A DNA stretch of 64,000 bases, from the NCBI RefSeq assembly GCF_003149185.1, contig NZ_QGDO01000002.1, positions 1,116,001-1,180,000 of the forward strand, in the 5' to 3' direction. Shown one piece after another: positions 17,361 through 25,938 of this stretch; within the stretch, counting starts at the first letter, position 1, and every line of letters starts with the position of its first letter. The notes beneath the pieces are model-generated. The model was given only the letters and a program-made list of their open reading frames with translations, was not told the origin of the DNA and did no database searches. Source of the stretch: Sediminitomix flava. Its GTDB lineage: Bacteria > Bacteroidota > Bacteroidia > Cytophagales > Flammeovirgaceae. Position numbers and translations under genes: made by a program.

Positions 17361-18599
17361 TTAATGTTCATGAGCAGTTTCTGCCTTCCCTAATTCAGCG
17401 ATAAGCCAATAAGCTCCTTTTTTCACAATTTTGGTTTCAAGACTTAATTCTTCTAAGAACTTAACTTCGCTATAACCAAGAGCTGTAATCCCCGAAACAA
17501 CTTCAGACATTCGATAACTTGTTCCTTCTTTATGCCCATGATGGTTGTGCCCATGTACATGATGGTTACCTTTCCCCTCTTGAACTTCCCCTTCAGTACC
17601 ATCTTCTTCTATAAAAACATAACTCTTTCCATCTTTTTTCACAATGGCTTCTGTAGGTAAAACATAACACATTTGGGTTTGTGTAATCACTTCACCAACC
17701 ACATACATTCCAGGATATAACTTATGACCATCCCCTTTTTTTAAATGTGTATGAATCTCACTCCTTTTTGTTTCTTCATTAAAACTAGAAGAAAGTGCAT
17801 AGACCTCTGCCACAAAATCCCCTTCCGTTTTATTGGGAGTGGTAAAACGTATCTCATCTCCTTTTTGGATTCTCCCTAAATCTTTTTCAAAAACCATAAA
17901 GTGGATATGAAGATCATCCAGATTGATAATCTCAAACATAGATTGTTGTGCTGTAGCAAAACTCCCCAAGTTGATACTCACTTGATCAATAATTCCATCA
18001 ATTGTTGCTCGGATACTCACCTTAGATACAAGCGCTCCTTTTTCTACTTGTTTAGGGTTTATTCCTAGCATCTCCAACTGAGCATGTAAAGCACTTAACT
18101 TTACTTTTGTAGAATTGTAATCTGAAGAAATACGCTGATATTCCTTCCCTGCCCCAACCTGTTGTTCATAGAGCTTTTTCTTTCGACCATATTCTTTTTC
18201 TAAAAAAGTGAGTTCATTGAACTGCTCTAAATAGGCTTGCTGCAAGTTTATAAAATCGGGATGTTCCAAGGTAGCTAGTAATTGCCCTTTTTTGACACGA
18301 TCACCTTCAATCACTTTCACCTCCCGAACAAAACCTCCGATAATTGGACTGATGGTGGCTTTTCGTTGAGGAGGAATTTCAACTCTTCCACTCAATTCCA
18401 ATACTTCTCCCAAGTTCTTCTGCTCAACTTGCCCGCTTTCTAAACCAATAGCTTGTTGCTGTCGCTCAGTCAATACAACTTTATTCTGATTTTCATCTTC
18501 ATGATGTTCATGTTCATCATGTCCGTGTTGATCTGTAGAACTACAAGCTACCGCCATTCCAAATAAAACTGTGCTCAGTATATATATTTTAAAATTCAT
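17361..18599 (-). CDS. Heavy-metal efflux RND periplasmic adaptor lipoprotein (CusB/CzcB family)
   Basis: Membrane-fusion protein that links the RND pump to the outer-membrane channel. A lipobox (GMAVAC) ends the signal peptide. The mature N-terminus is His/Asp-rich (HGHDEHEHHEDE), and a second His cluster (HHVHGHNHHGH) lies near residue 345-360, both likely metal-binding. Between them are the barrel-sandwich (IIGGFVREVKVIEGDRVKKG), an alpha-hairpin (residues about 120-180) and beta-barrel domains. It is encoded 120 bases downstream of the pump gene, separated by a repeat module. Metal specificity is not certain; the pump motif points to divalent cations. Confidence 0.88.
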   Translation of the reverse strand: MNFKIYILSTVLFGMAVACSSTDQHGHDEHEHHEDENQNKVVLTERQQQAIGLESGQVEQKNLGEVLELSGRVEIPPQRKATISPIIGGFVREVKVIEGDRVKKGQLLATLEHPDFINLQQAYLEQFNELTFLEKEYGRKKKLYEQQVGAGKEYQRISSDYNSTKVKLSALHAQLEMLGINPKQVEKGALVSKVSIRATIDGIIDQVSINLGSFATAQQSMFEIINLDDLHIHFMVFEKDLGRIQKGDEIRFTTPNKTEGDFVAEVYALSSSFNEETKRSEIHTHLKKGDGHKLYPGMYVVGEVITQTQMCYVLPTEAIVKKDGKSYVFIEEDGTEGEVQEGKGNHHVHGHNHHGHKEGTSYRMSEVVSGITALGYSEVKFLEELSLETKIVKKGAYWLIAELGKAETAHEH

Positions 18600-18655
18600 T
18601 TTTTCTCGTATTTAAATTAGTACTAGTCTAAAAACTAAGCTCTAAACTTGTAACT

Positions 18656-18729
18656 ATCCTTAGAGTTAACGAAGTGATCTAAGGATTTCTCGATGAAAGA
18701 AAGAGGCGAACGCAGTTCTTTAGACTCCG
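18656..18729. repeat. Modular hairpin repeat, copy D, reaching into the pump gene's stop codon
   Basis: Hairpin 18656-18686 has arms ATCCTTAGA/TCTAAGGAT and the 13-base loop GTTAACGAAGTGA. It is followed by ATGAAAGAAAGAGGCGAACG and CAGTTCTTTAGACTC, which match copy A in reverse. The TTTAGACTC part overlaps the final codons and the stop (18720-18722) of the RND gene. Confidence 0.8.
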
Positions 18730-21700
18730 CCCAAGTAGTATTCGATATCTGAAAAGACTTGGTAAAATTGATGAACGGTATCCCAATACATACTTTGAGT
18801 TTTCATCGCATTATCCAGACTTCGGATATAAGTTACATAGTCAATTTCTCCAGCTTCATAGCTTAGCTTTGCATGTTTTATTTGTTCTTCACTCAAAGGC
18901 AGTGCTTGTTCTTGATAATAGAACAAGGTTTGTTGTAGCTGTCTGTATTCTTGAACTTTCTGTTGAAGGAGTGTTTGTAACCTTATATCTTCTTCTTTAT
19001 ACTTTTGCTCTGTAAGCTGCTTATTCAGCTTTGCAGCCTGTAGCTTTCCTTTTTGTGGAACAAACCACAAAGGAATCGCCAAACCAACTTGATAGGAATA
19101 CAAACGACTAATCATACCAGGATCATCCCGCTCTTGCCAACGGTATTGCAATTGGATATCGGGGAGAAATTTATTCTTTTCAATTTTAACCGCTCTATCA
19201 CTCACTTCCTCCATCTGTTTGAAGTATTGCAAGTCAGGATTTTGAAGTAAATCTAAATTCGCCAAATCAATCATCGGAAAGGCTTCCAAATCAAAGAGTG
19301 ATTGCTTAATGACCTCTGCACTTCCGACATAACGCTGTAAATCAAATTGCGCTAAACGTAATTCGGTCAGCATTTGCTGATAAAAAACTTGCACCAACTG
19401 ACGAGTATTCATGGCATTCAGGTATTCAGTACGAGAAGTTTCTTCCAAATTGTAACGCAGTTCTACAGATTGTTCAAAGTCTACATAAACACTATCAATA
19501 CGTCTGAATAATTCAAACTTTTTCTGAGCGACAGCCTGTTTGTACCATGCTTTTTTGACCAATCTATTCAGCTCATTTTCTTTACGGATGACATTTTTCC
19601 CTTGCAATTCTTCCAACTCATTCAACCATTGATGCTGAGCGCTGTAAACCGTTGGAAAAGCAAATTGCTGAGAAACGCCAAAAACTGTTCGAATTCCGAA
19701 ATCTTCACCTCCAGCCTCATCTTCCCCTATAAAAACTTGCGTCTTGTTGATATTTACAGCTGTCGATTTTAAAGCGGAAGCTGCCTGATGTGATAAATCG
19801 GCTTGTTGGACAGTTGGGTAATAAGCAACGGCTGTACTCAAGACATCTTCCAATCGCCATACTTTTTCAGACTCTTGTGCGAAGGTAAACTGAGATTGAA
19901 AAAAGAACAGGGTAAACAAAATAGTAGGTAAAACCACCTGTGGTGTTATTAGTCCTAAAGCACTTCCTTCTTCATCTTTTCTTTCTTCTCGTTTTTCTAC
20001 CACATAATAGAGAATTGGTATAATGATCAGCGTAAGTACAGTAGCTGTAAACAAACCACCAATAACTACTGTGGCTAAAGGTCGTTGTACTTCAGCCCCT
20101 GCAGATCTTGATAGTGCCATGGGGAGAAACCCTAAGATATCTGTAGATGCCGTCAATAAGATAGGACGAAGGCGCTCTTTGGTAGCCAACAAAATACGCT
20201 GCTTGATATCCGTTACGCCCTCTTCTTTCAGAGCATTCAAACTACTAATCAATACCAAACCATTCAGAACAGCCACTCCAAACAAAACGATAAAACCAAT
20301 TCCTGCCGAAATACTAAAAGGCATTCCTCGGAGTAGCATCGCCCAAACACCTCCCATGGTTGCTAGCGGAATTGCAATAAAAATCATCGTAGTTTGGCGT
20401 ATCGATTTGAGCGCAAAGAAAAGTAAGATAAAAATCAAAAGAAGTGCCACAGGAACAAGTAGGAACAAACGTTCTTTGGCTTGTTGTAAATTTTCAAATG
20501 CTCCTCCATATCGGATATAATAACCTGCTGGCAGATTGAGCTTCTCATCTAAAACACCTTCAATTTCTTGAATTAACGATTCGACATCTCGACCTCTCAC
20601 ATTTATTCCGATAGAGATTCTACGATGTGTATCTTCTCTTGTGATCTGCATTGGCGCTTCTTGGTACTCAATTTTTGCGACTTCAGACAATCTGATTTGC
20701 CCTCCCGTTGGCGTGGGCACATATAAATTTCGGAGTGATTCAAGATCTGATCTGAAATCTTTTTCGAATCTTAATACCAAATCAAAACGGCGCTCTCCTT
20801 CAAAAATCTGCCCTGCTGTTTTACCACTAAACGCAGATTGAATGATATCATTGATTTCTCCGAGATGAAGACCGTAACGCGCCAAACGTTTTCGATCATA
20901 ACGGATATTCATTTGTGGTAAACCTTGTGTTGCTTCCACATTCATATCACCAACCCCTTCTACATTTGCGACCAATCGACTGACTTCTTTTGCTTTTTGA
21001 GCTAAGACATCAAGTTCTTCTCCATAAATCTTAATCGCTATGTCTTCTCTCACCCCTGTCATCAACTCATTAAAACGCATTTCGATAGGTTGTGAAAACT
21101 GTAGATTTACTCCAGGCAATACCGATAAAGCCTCTTCCACCTTTTCTATTAGCTCAGCCTTACTCTCTACTTTTTTCCATTCCGAATCGGGCTTTAGTAT
21201 CAGAAATACATCAGCTAAATCCAATGGCATTGGGTCAGTAGGAATTTCACTTACACCTATTTTACTTGCTACAGATTCTAATTCATCTGGAAATTCAGCC
21301 AATAAGATTTGCTCTATTCTTTTCGTTACATTTTCAGTTTCGCTCAGTGCCGAACCTGGTTTGAGAATGGCGTGCATCGCAATGTCCCCTTCATCCAACT
21401 GAGGCATAAACTCTCCCCCCATCCGATTCAATTGCCAGAGCGATAACACAAAACTTAAAAGTGCTGTAAATACAATCGGTCTACGGTATTTTAAAGCAGC
21501 TTGTACAATAGGTGCATAAAAATCTTCGAGCTTCTGAATCACTTTATCCCCGAAACTAAATTTATCCATGCCTTTCCAAGACATAAACACAGAAGAAACC
21601 ATCGGCACATAGGTCAGACATAGAATCATAGCACCAATGATTGCAAATGAAAATGTCAGCGCCATAGGTTTAAACATCTTCCCTTCCACGCCTGTCAAGC

Positions 21701-23084
21701 TTAGAATAGGCACAAAGACAATAAGGATAATCAGCTGTCCAAAAAAGGCTGCATTCATCATTTTACTCGAAGAATCAACCACTAACTTATCCTTAGATGT
21801 TTCTTCGTCCTCACTTTTTGATTTCAAAAATTTCTGCATAGAAAGCACGATACTTTCTACAATAATCACTGCTCCATCTACAATAATCCCGAAGTCAATT
21901 GCTCCTAAACTCATGAGGTTTGCCCACACATCAAAGATGTACATCATGATAAAAGCAAAAAGAAGTGATAGCGGAATCGTAGAAGCGACGATCAATCCTC
22001 CTCGCCAATTCCCGAGTAGAAGCACTAATACAAAAATCACGATCAGCCCACCTTCAATAAGATTTGTCGCTACCGTAGAAGTGGTTCGTTCGATTAGTTT
22101 TGTTCGATCTAAGAATGGTTTGATATGTACTCCTTCGGGTAAAGATTTCTCAATTTGAGCTACTCGTTCAATCACATTTTTGATCACTTTATCTGAATTT
22201 GCCCCTTTCAGCATCATGACCAAACCACCAACGGCATCTTTTCCATCTTTGGTAAAAGCCCCATACCGAATAGCTCTACCAAATTGGACTTTAGCGATAT
22301 CTTTCACCAAAATTGGAGCTCCCCCAATAACTTTAACCACTATATTTTCAATGTCTGAAATAGAAGTAAGTAGACCTTCTCCTCGGATAAAATTGGCTTG
22401 ATGATTTTTTTCGATGTACGCACCACCTGTATTTGCATTGCTCGACTCCAAGGCTTCAAACACATCTACAACACTGAGTTCATAATTATGCAAAAGCTGT
22501 GGATGTAAGGCTACTTCATATTGTTTTAAGTTCCCTCCAAAACTATTGACTTCTGCCACACCTTCCAGCATTGCCATCTGACGCTTGACAATCCAGTCTT
22601 GCATACTACGCAGTTCTGTTGGAGAGTAAGTATAGCCTTCTTCGACTTCTAAACAGTACTGATAAATTTCACTCAATCCTGTACTGATTGGCCCCATCAT
22701 TGGAGAACCGAAACTTTCGGGGATATCTTCTTTTACTTCTTCTAATTTCTCAGCAACTAATTGCCTTGGAAGGTAAGTTCCACTTTCATCTTTAAAAACT
22801 ACGGTAACTACCGACAGACCCGATCGAGATACCGAACGAAGCTCTATCACTCCTGGTAAATTGGCCATCGAAAGCTCTACAGGATAGGTGATAAAACGTT
22901 CAATATCTTCCGTTCCAAGGCTTGGCGCTGTCGTAATTACTTGAATCTGATTGTTAGTAATATCTGGTGTTGCATCAATCGGGATTTCACGCATTGCAAA
23001 AATCCCCATTCCAATCCAGAACAACATCATGAAGCTAATTGCCAATTTGTTCTGAACCGAAAAAGCAATAATTTTTCGAATCAT
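18720..23084 (-). CDS. CusA/CzcA heavy-metal RND pump fused to a TolC-like outer membrane factor
   Basis: 1454 residues. Residues 1 to about 1045 are a complete heavy-metal RND pump: N-terminal helix MIRKIIAFSVQNK, and the proton-relay motif AIDFGIIVDGAVIIVES in a membrane helix, the DFG...DGA form known from divalent-cation (Zn/Co/Cd/Ni) pumps rather than Cu/Ag ones. A hydrophobic segment ending in FAQES (about residue 1066) looks like an internal signal peptide. The last 390 residues are an outer-membrane-efflux domain (VLSTAVAYYPTVQQADLSH, repeated alpha-hairpins). Long CusA fusions of this kind occur widely in Bacteroidota. The last codons and stop lie inside a dispersed repeat. Confidence 0.92.
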   Translation of the reverse strand: MIRKIIAFSVQNKLAISFMMLFWIGMGIFAMREIPIDATPDITNNQIQVITTAPSLGTEDIERFITYPVELSMANLPGVIELRSVSRSGLSVVTVVFKDESGTYLPRQLVAEKLEEVKEDIPESFGSPMMGPISTGLSEIYQYCLEVEEGYTYSPTELRSMQDWIVKRQMAMLEGVAEVNSFGGNLKQYEVALHPQLLHNYELSVVDVFEALESSNANTGGAYIEKNHQANFIRGEGLLTSISDIENIVVKVIGGAPILVKDIAKVQFGRAIRYGAFTKDGKDAVGGLVMMLKGANSDKVIKNVIERVAQIEKSLPEGVHIKPFLDRTKLIERTTSTVATNLIEGGLIVIFVLVLLLGNWRGGLIVASTIPLSLLFAFIMMYIFDVWANLMSLGAIDFGIIVDGAVIIVESIVLSMQKFLKSKSEDEETSKDKLVVDSSSKMMNAAFFGQLIILIVFVPILSLTGVEGKMFKPMALTFSFAIIGAMILCLTYVPMVSSVFMSWKGMDKFSFGDKVIQKLEDFYAPIVQAALKYRRPIVFTALLSFVLSLWQLNRMGGEFMPQLDEGDIAMHAILKPGSALSETENVTKRIEQILLAEFPDELESVASKIGVSEIPTDPMPLDLADVFLILKPDSEWKKVESKAELIEKVEEALSVLPGVNLQFSQPIEMRFNELMTGVREDIAIKIYGEELDVLAQKAKEVSRLVANVEGVGDMNVEATQGLPQMNIRYDRKRLARYGLHLGEINDIIQSAFSGKTAGQIFEGERRFDLVLRFEKDFRSDLESLRNLYVPTPTGGQIRLSEVAKIEYQEAPMQITREDTHRRISIGINVRGRDVESLIQEIEGVLDEKLNLPAGYYIRYGGAFENLQQAKERLFLLVPVALLLIFILLFFALKSIRQTTMIFIAIPLATMGGVWAMLLRGMPFSISAGIGFIVLFGVAVLNGLVLISSLNALKEEGVTDIKQRILLATKERLRPILLTASTDILGFLPMALSRSAGAEVQRPLATVVIGGLFTATVLTLIIIPILYYVVEKREERKDEEGSALGLITPQVVLPTILFTLFFFQSQFTFAQESEKVWRLEDVLSTAVAYYPTVQQADLSHQAASALKSTAVNINKTQVFIGEDEAGGEDFGIRTVFGVSQQFAFPTVYSAQHQWLNELEELQGKNVIRKENELNRLVKKAWYKQAVAQKKFELFRRIDSVYVDFEQSVELRYNLEETSRTEYLNAMNTRQLVQVFYQQMLTELRLAQFDLQRYVGSAEVIKQSLFDLEAFPMIDLANLDLLQNPDLQYFKQMEEVSDRAVKIEKNKFLPDIQLQYRWQERDDPGMISRLYSYQVGLAIPLWFVPQKGKLQAAKLNKQLTEQKYKEEDIRLQTLLQQKVQEYRQLQQTLFYYQEQALPLSEEQIKHAKLSYEAGEIDYVTYIRSLDNAMKTQSMYWDTVHQFYQVFSDIEYYLGGV

Positions 23085-23389
23085 TATCTCTTATAAAATC
23101 TACTCTTAAAAAATGTACTTAAGGTGGGAAACAAAAAATAGAGATGCTTTAAGCACTATATTTTTTGTTTGATACTAGTACTAGATTATGATTGAGGCTG
23201 AAAATATTCCTATTTAGCTGAGTACTGTCTATCATGCTTTCAAAAGAAAAGCTTTTCGTAGTATTTCACTAAAAGGAAAATTCAAGGATAGCAATTGATT
23301 TCCTCTTAAGAATCACCTAATTATAAAGAGATATCACGTACTTTTCTTCGACTTTTTTAGTTTTCAACAAATCCTAGTGCTAGTGTGTC
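23085..23389. other. Spacer between the Cys-rich gene and the RND pump gene, with a 12-bp hairpin
   Basis: There is no coding potential in this 305-base spacer. A hairpin with perfect 12-bp arms AAACAAAAAATA (23129-23140) and TATTTTTTGTTT (23159-23170), with an inner TGCTT/AAGCA pair, lies 45-86 bases upstream of the pump start codon. It may be an attenuator. TACTAGTACTAG (about 23174) resembles the end of the dispersed repeat family. Confidence 0.5.
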
Positions 23390-23713
23390 TTAAGCTAGCC
23401 GAGGCGGGTCGAGTAAATCTTCTGAGAAAGATTCTGTTAAGGAATAAATAAGGGGAAAATTGATATTGTGGTAGCTATAAAAGAATGGGATATGAATTGT
23501 AAAAAAGGTAAGCGGTTCGATTGACACCCCACAACCACAAGGGCAAAACGGAGAACAAAACTCAAAGGCTAATTGCCCATCTTCATGATCTCCATCTAAC
23601 AAACAATTCGCTTCAATAGTATCTGTCAATATGCTTTCCTCTCCATCAGCACAAGGCTTTACCGACAGGATCAACACAATAACAGATAATATGTAAAACG
23701 GAATTTTTCGCAT
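23390..23713 (-). CDS. Small Cys-rich exported protein next to the metal pump (DUF6660-like)
   Basis: 107 residues with an N-terminal hydrophobic segment (MRKIPFYILSVIVLILSVKP). The mature part has a dense cysteine cluster, CSPFCPCGCG (about residues 53-62), two further Cys (CADG, NCLL) and a hydrophobic/aromatic C-terminus. Such small proteins (annotated DUF6660 in my recollection) commonly sit immediately upstream of CusA genes in Bacteroidota, as here. A role in metal binding or sensing is plausible but unproven. The C-terminal half has no recognisable fold. Confidence 0.6.
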   Translation of the reverse strand: MRKIPFYILSVIVLILSVKPCADGEESILTDTIEANCLLDGDHEDGQLAFEFCSPFCPCGCGVSIEPLTFFTIHIPFFYSYHNINFPLIYSLTESFSEDLLDPPRLA

Positions 23714-23728
23714 GCTACAATATTACAA

Positions 23729-23763
23729 CAGAAGAGATACTTTTTCACAAAATATCTCTTCTG
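23729..23763 (-). terminator. Perfect 11-bp hairpin between the VWA gene and the Cys-rich gene
   Basis: Arms CAGAAGAGATA (23729-23739) and TATCTCTTCTG (23753-23763) with a 13-base loop, 20 bases past the VWA stop. The U-tract on the minus strand is weak (TTGTAATATT), so it may instead be a regulatory structure or operator for the gene starting at 23713. Confidence 0.45.
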
Positions 23764-23783
23764 AGTTTTAATTTATAATCAGA

Positions 23784-24755
23784 CTAAATTCTGATCACCT
23801 TTACAGTAATCAAAACATCAATAATCATTAATAAGACAGCTACGGTCAAGAAATAATAGTATTTGTTAGAAGCAGCATCAACTTGTGTTGAAGAACGAAG
23901 CTGTCCTTCTATATTTTTGATGCTATTGACCATGCGCTGCATGTCATTTCGTTTGTCGCTTATTTCAAAGTACTTGCCATCAGTAGCTTTGGCTAAGTCT
24001 TTTAGTGATGTATTATTCAAACGAGTGACCACTTCATTGCCATCTTTATCTTTTTTGAAACGGTACCCCGAAGGAATTCTGCCTCCTTTTTCTGTTCCGA
24101 CACCAAGTGTAAAAAGTTTAATTGATTTGCTCTTGATATCACTTATGATAGAAGAAACAGAACTACCGAAGTCTTCTCCATCACTTACCAAAATAATGAT
24201 TTTGGCTTGTTGTTTATCATTCTGTGTATCTTCCTCCGTGATCAATTTATCATAGGCAATTTCTAATGGCGGAGCGAAATCTGTACCTCTACTTGATACC
24301 AAAGAAGTATTCATTGCCTCTAAGAACATCTTCAAAGCGGCATTATCATACGTCAATGGACTTTGAAGAAAGGCATCATCAGAGAATATGATCAATCCGA
24401 TTCGGTCAGAAGAAAATTCATCAATTAACTTCTTCATCTCAAACTTCACTTTCTGCAAACGCGAAGGCGCTATATCTTGTGCATCCATAGAAGCCGACAA
24501 GTCAATCGCGATATAAATATCTTTCCCGATATCTTGAATCTCCTTTTTCATTTCACCGAAAGTAGGTCCGATCAGTGCAATGATCAGGAGTATAAAGTAA
24601 ACAGTTCTTAATATTAACTTATAAGCGAGTGTTGAAAACCCTGTTTTAAAAATTCTTGCCACATTATAGACTCTATGCAAATACAAGGCATAAAGAAAAA
24701 TGAAGATAAGAATCAAACCGATTTCAAGAACACCGATATCTTTTGAAAAAACCAT
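23784..24755 (-). CDS. BatB-like VWA-domain membrane protein
   Basis: The best start is the ATG at 24755 (MVFSKDIGVLEIG); the open frame upstream has only non-ATG options. About 323 residues: membrane helices at about 8-27 and 50-66, a VWA domain with the MIDAS motif DLSASMDAQ (85-93) and later SDGEDF, and a C-terminal membrane helix (YYFLTVAVLLMIIDVLITV). This is the BatA/BatB aerotolerance-type arrangement, in which a large VWA domain faces the periplasm between terminal anchors. The usual MoxR and BatA/C/D partners are not adjacent. Exact function unknown. Confidence 0.8.
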   Translation of the reverse strand: MVFSKDIGVLEIGLILIFIFLYALYLHRVYNVARIFKTGFSTLAYKLILRTVYFILLIIALIGPTFGEMKKEIQDIGKDIYIAIDLSASMDAQDIAPSRLQKVKFEMKKLIDEFSSDRIGLIIFSDDAFLQSPLTYDNAALKMFLEAMNTSLVSSRGTDFAPPLEIAYDKLITEEDTQNDKQQAKIIILVSDGEDFGSSVSSIISDIKSKSIKLFTLGVGTEKGGRIPSGYRFKKDKDGNEVVTRLNNTSLKDLAKATDGKYFEISDKRNDMQRMVNSIKNIEGQLRSSTQVDAASNKYYYFLTVAVLLMIIDVLITVKVIRI

Positions 24756-24954
24756 TGTCAAAAAACTTATTCCAATTTTTGAAAATGAAAGGACGAGGTA
24801 TATTCCCCCTTCCTTTCCCAACAAGCTATATGCTAATTTATAGAAAGCAATTCAATCTTGCTATTCTCTAAAAATTTTATGAAAAAAAATCTCCTTGTAT
24901 ATCAATCAGATGCATTTTATGTTTACTTATTTTTAACTTTTTTTTTCGTAGCGG

Positions 24955-24987
24955 TTTGGTGAAATGAAATTAATGATGCTATATTTG
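24955..24987 (+). promoter_or_regulatory. Consensus Bacteroidota promoter of the tRNA array
   Basis: TTTG (24955-24958), a 21-base spacer and TATATTTG (24980-24987) match both consensus boxes perfectly. A start at about 24994 precedes the first tRNA by about 26 bases. Confidence 0.78.
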
Positions 24988-25019
24988 CATCGCATTTACG
25001 GAAAAGGCGTGAAAATTCC

Positions 25020-25102
25020 GGAGAGTTGGCAGAGTGGTAATGCAGCAGCCTGCTAAGCTGTCATCGGTTTCCGATGCGCGGGTTCGATCCCCGCACTCTC
25101 CA
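25020..25102 (+). tRNA. tRNA-Ser (anticodon GCT)
   Basis: Acceptor stem GGAGAGT/ACTCTCC, anticodon loop CTGCTAA, class-II long variable arm (ATCGG/CCGAT) and T-loop TTCGATC. No CCA is encoded. First of eight genes in the array. Confidence 0.95.
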
Positions 25103-25136
25103 CAACTTTTCTACTTTAGTACGTAAATTCATTGTT

Positions 25137-25211
25137 CGGGGCGTAGCGCAGCCCGGTTAGCGCACCTGGTTTGGGACCAGGGGGTCGCAGGTTCGAATCC
25201 TGCCGCCCCGA
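25137..25211 (+). tRNA. tRNA-Pro (anticodon TGG)
   Basis: Acceptor stem CGGGGCG/CGCCCCG, anticodon loop TTTGGGA, T-loop TTCGAAT. CCA not encoded. Identical to the copy at 25463. Confidence 0.95.
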
Positions 25212-25235
25212 CGAATAATGAGAACGAAAAATGGA

Positions 25236-25309
25236 GGTCCGATAGCTCAACTGGATAGAGCAACTGCCTTCTAAGCAGTAGGTTCCAGGTTCGAGTCCTG
25301 GTCGGATCA
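25236..25309 (+). tRNA. tRNA-Arg (anticodon TCT)
   Basis: Acceptor stem GGTCCGA/TCGGATC, anticodon loop CTTCTAA, T-loop TTCGAGT. First of four Arg-TCT copies in the array. Confidence 0.95.
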
Positions 25310-25357
25310 CAAAGAGAACTGCTCTTGTAGTGGTTCTCTTTTTCTTGCCAAAATTCT

Positions 25358-25440
25358 GGAGAGTTGGCAGAGTGGTAATGCAGCAGCCTGCTAAGCTGTC
25401 ATCGGTTTCCGATGCGCGAGTTCGATCCTCGCACTCTCCA
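25358..25440 (+). tRNA. tRNA-Ser (anticodon GCT), second copy
   Basis: Same as the gene at 25020 except for one compensated pair in the T stem (GCGGG/CCCGC becomes GCGAG/CTCGC). The pair change keeps the fold, so both copies are under selection. Confidence 0.95.
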
Positions 25441-25462
25441 CACTTGGCTAGAGAAAATAATT

Positions 25463-25537
25463 CGGGGCGTAGCGCAGCCCGGTTAGCGCACCTGGTTTGG
25501 GACCAGGGGGTCGCAGGTTCGAATCCTGCCGCCCCGA
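25463..25537 (+). tRNA. tRNA-Pro (anticodon TGG), second copy
   Basis: Identical to the copy at 25137 over all 75 bases; part of the duplicated Ser-Pro-Arg unit. Confidence 0.95.
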
Positions 25538-25555
25538 CGAATTATTTCTTTAAAA

Positions 25556-25629
25556 GGTTCGTTAGCTCAACTGGATAGAGCAACTGCCTTCTAAGCAGTA
25601 GGTTTCAGGTTCGAGTCCTGAACGAATCA
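25556..25629 (+). tRNA. tRNA-Arg (anticodon TCT), diverged copy
   Basis: Acceptor stem GGTTCGT/ACGAATC and T stem TCAGG/CCTGA both differ from the other Arg copies, but all changes are paired; the anticodon arm is unchanged. Confidence 0.94.
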
Positions 25630-25670
25630 CAAAATCATCTAGTTTATAAAATAATAGTTGATTCCAGTAT

Positions 25671-25744
25671 GGTCTGATAGCTCAACTGGATAGAGCAACT
25701 GCCTTCTAAGCAGTAGGTTCCAGGTTCGAGTCCTGGTCGGATCA
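25671..25744 (+). tRNA. tRNA-Arg (anticodon TCT), third copy
   Basis: Acceptor GGTCTGA/TCGGATC with one T-G wobble relative to the copy at 25236; the rest is identical. Confidence 0.94.
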
Positions 25745-25798
25745 CTATTATTTATCGAACCACACTTGGAATGAATCATCCTGATTCTTTTCAAATTC

Positions 25799-25872
25799 GG
25801 TCCGATAGCTCAACTGGATAGAGCAACTGCCTTCTAAGCAGTAGGTTCCAGGTTCGAGTCCTGGTCGGATCA
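25799..25872 (+). tRNA. tRNA-Arg (anticodon TCT), fourth copy
   Basis: Identical to the copy at 25236 over the tRNA body (GGTCCGA/TCGGATC). Last gene of the array; a terminator begins two bases downstream. Confidence 0.95.
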
Positions 25873-25873
25873 C

Positions 25874-25907
25874 AAAGGATAGCTTTTTTAAGCTATCCTT
25901 TTTTCGT
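25874..25907 (+). terminator. Rho-independent terminator of the tRNA array
   Basis: AAAGGATAGCTT and AAGCTATCCTTT pair perfectly around a short T-rich loop and are followed by a T run, directly after the last tRNA. Confidence 0.88.
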
Positions 25908-25938
25908 TTTATATCTTAAACACCTAACATTGTAAACA

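Noticed and set aside
20023-22401. Several open frames antisense to the RND pump gene
   Set aside because: Shadow frames of a strongly coding gene; no start context or recognisable domain.
25116-25310. Minus-strand open frame containing RQDSNLRPPGPKPGAL
   Set aside because: It is antisense to the Pro and Arg tRNA genes; this peptide is a well-known false translation of tRNA DNA.
25330-25578. Plus-strand open frame over the second Ser-Pro tRNA pair
   Set aside because: Entirely explained by tRNA genes.
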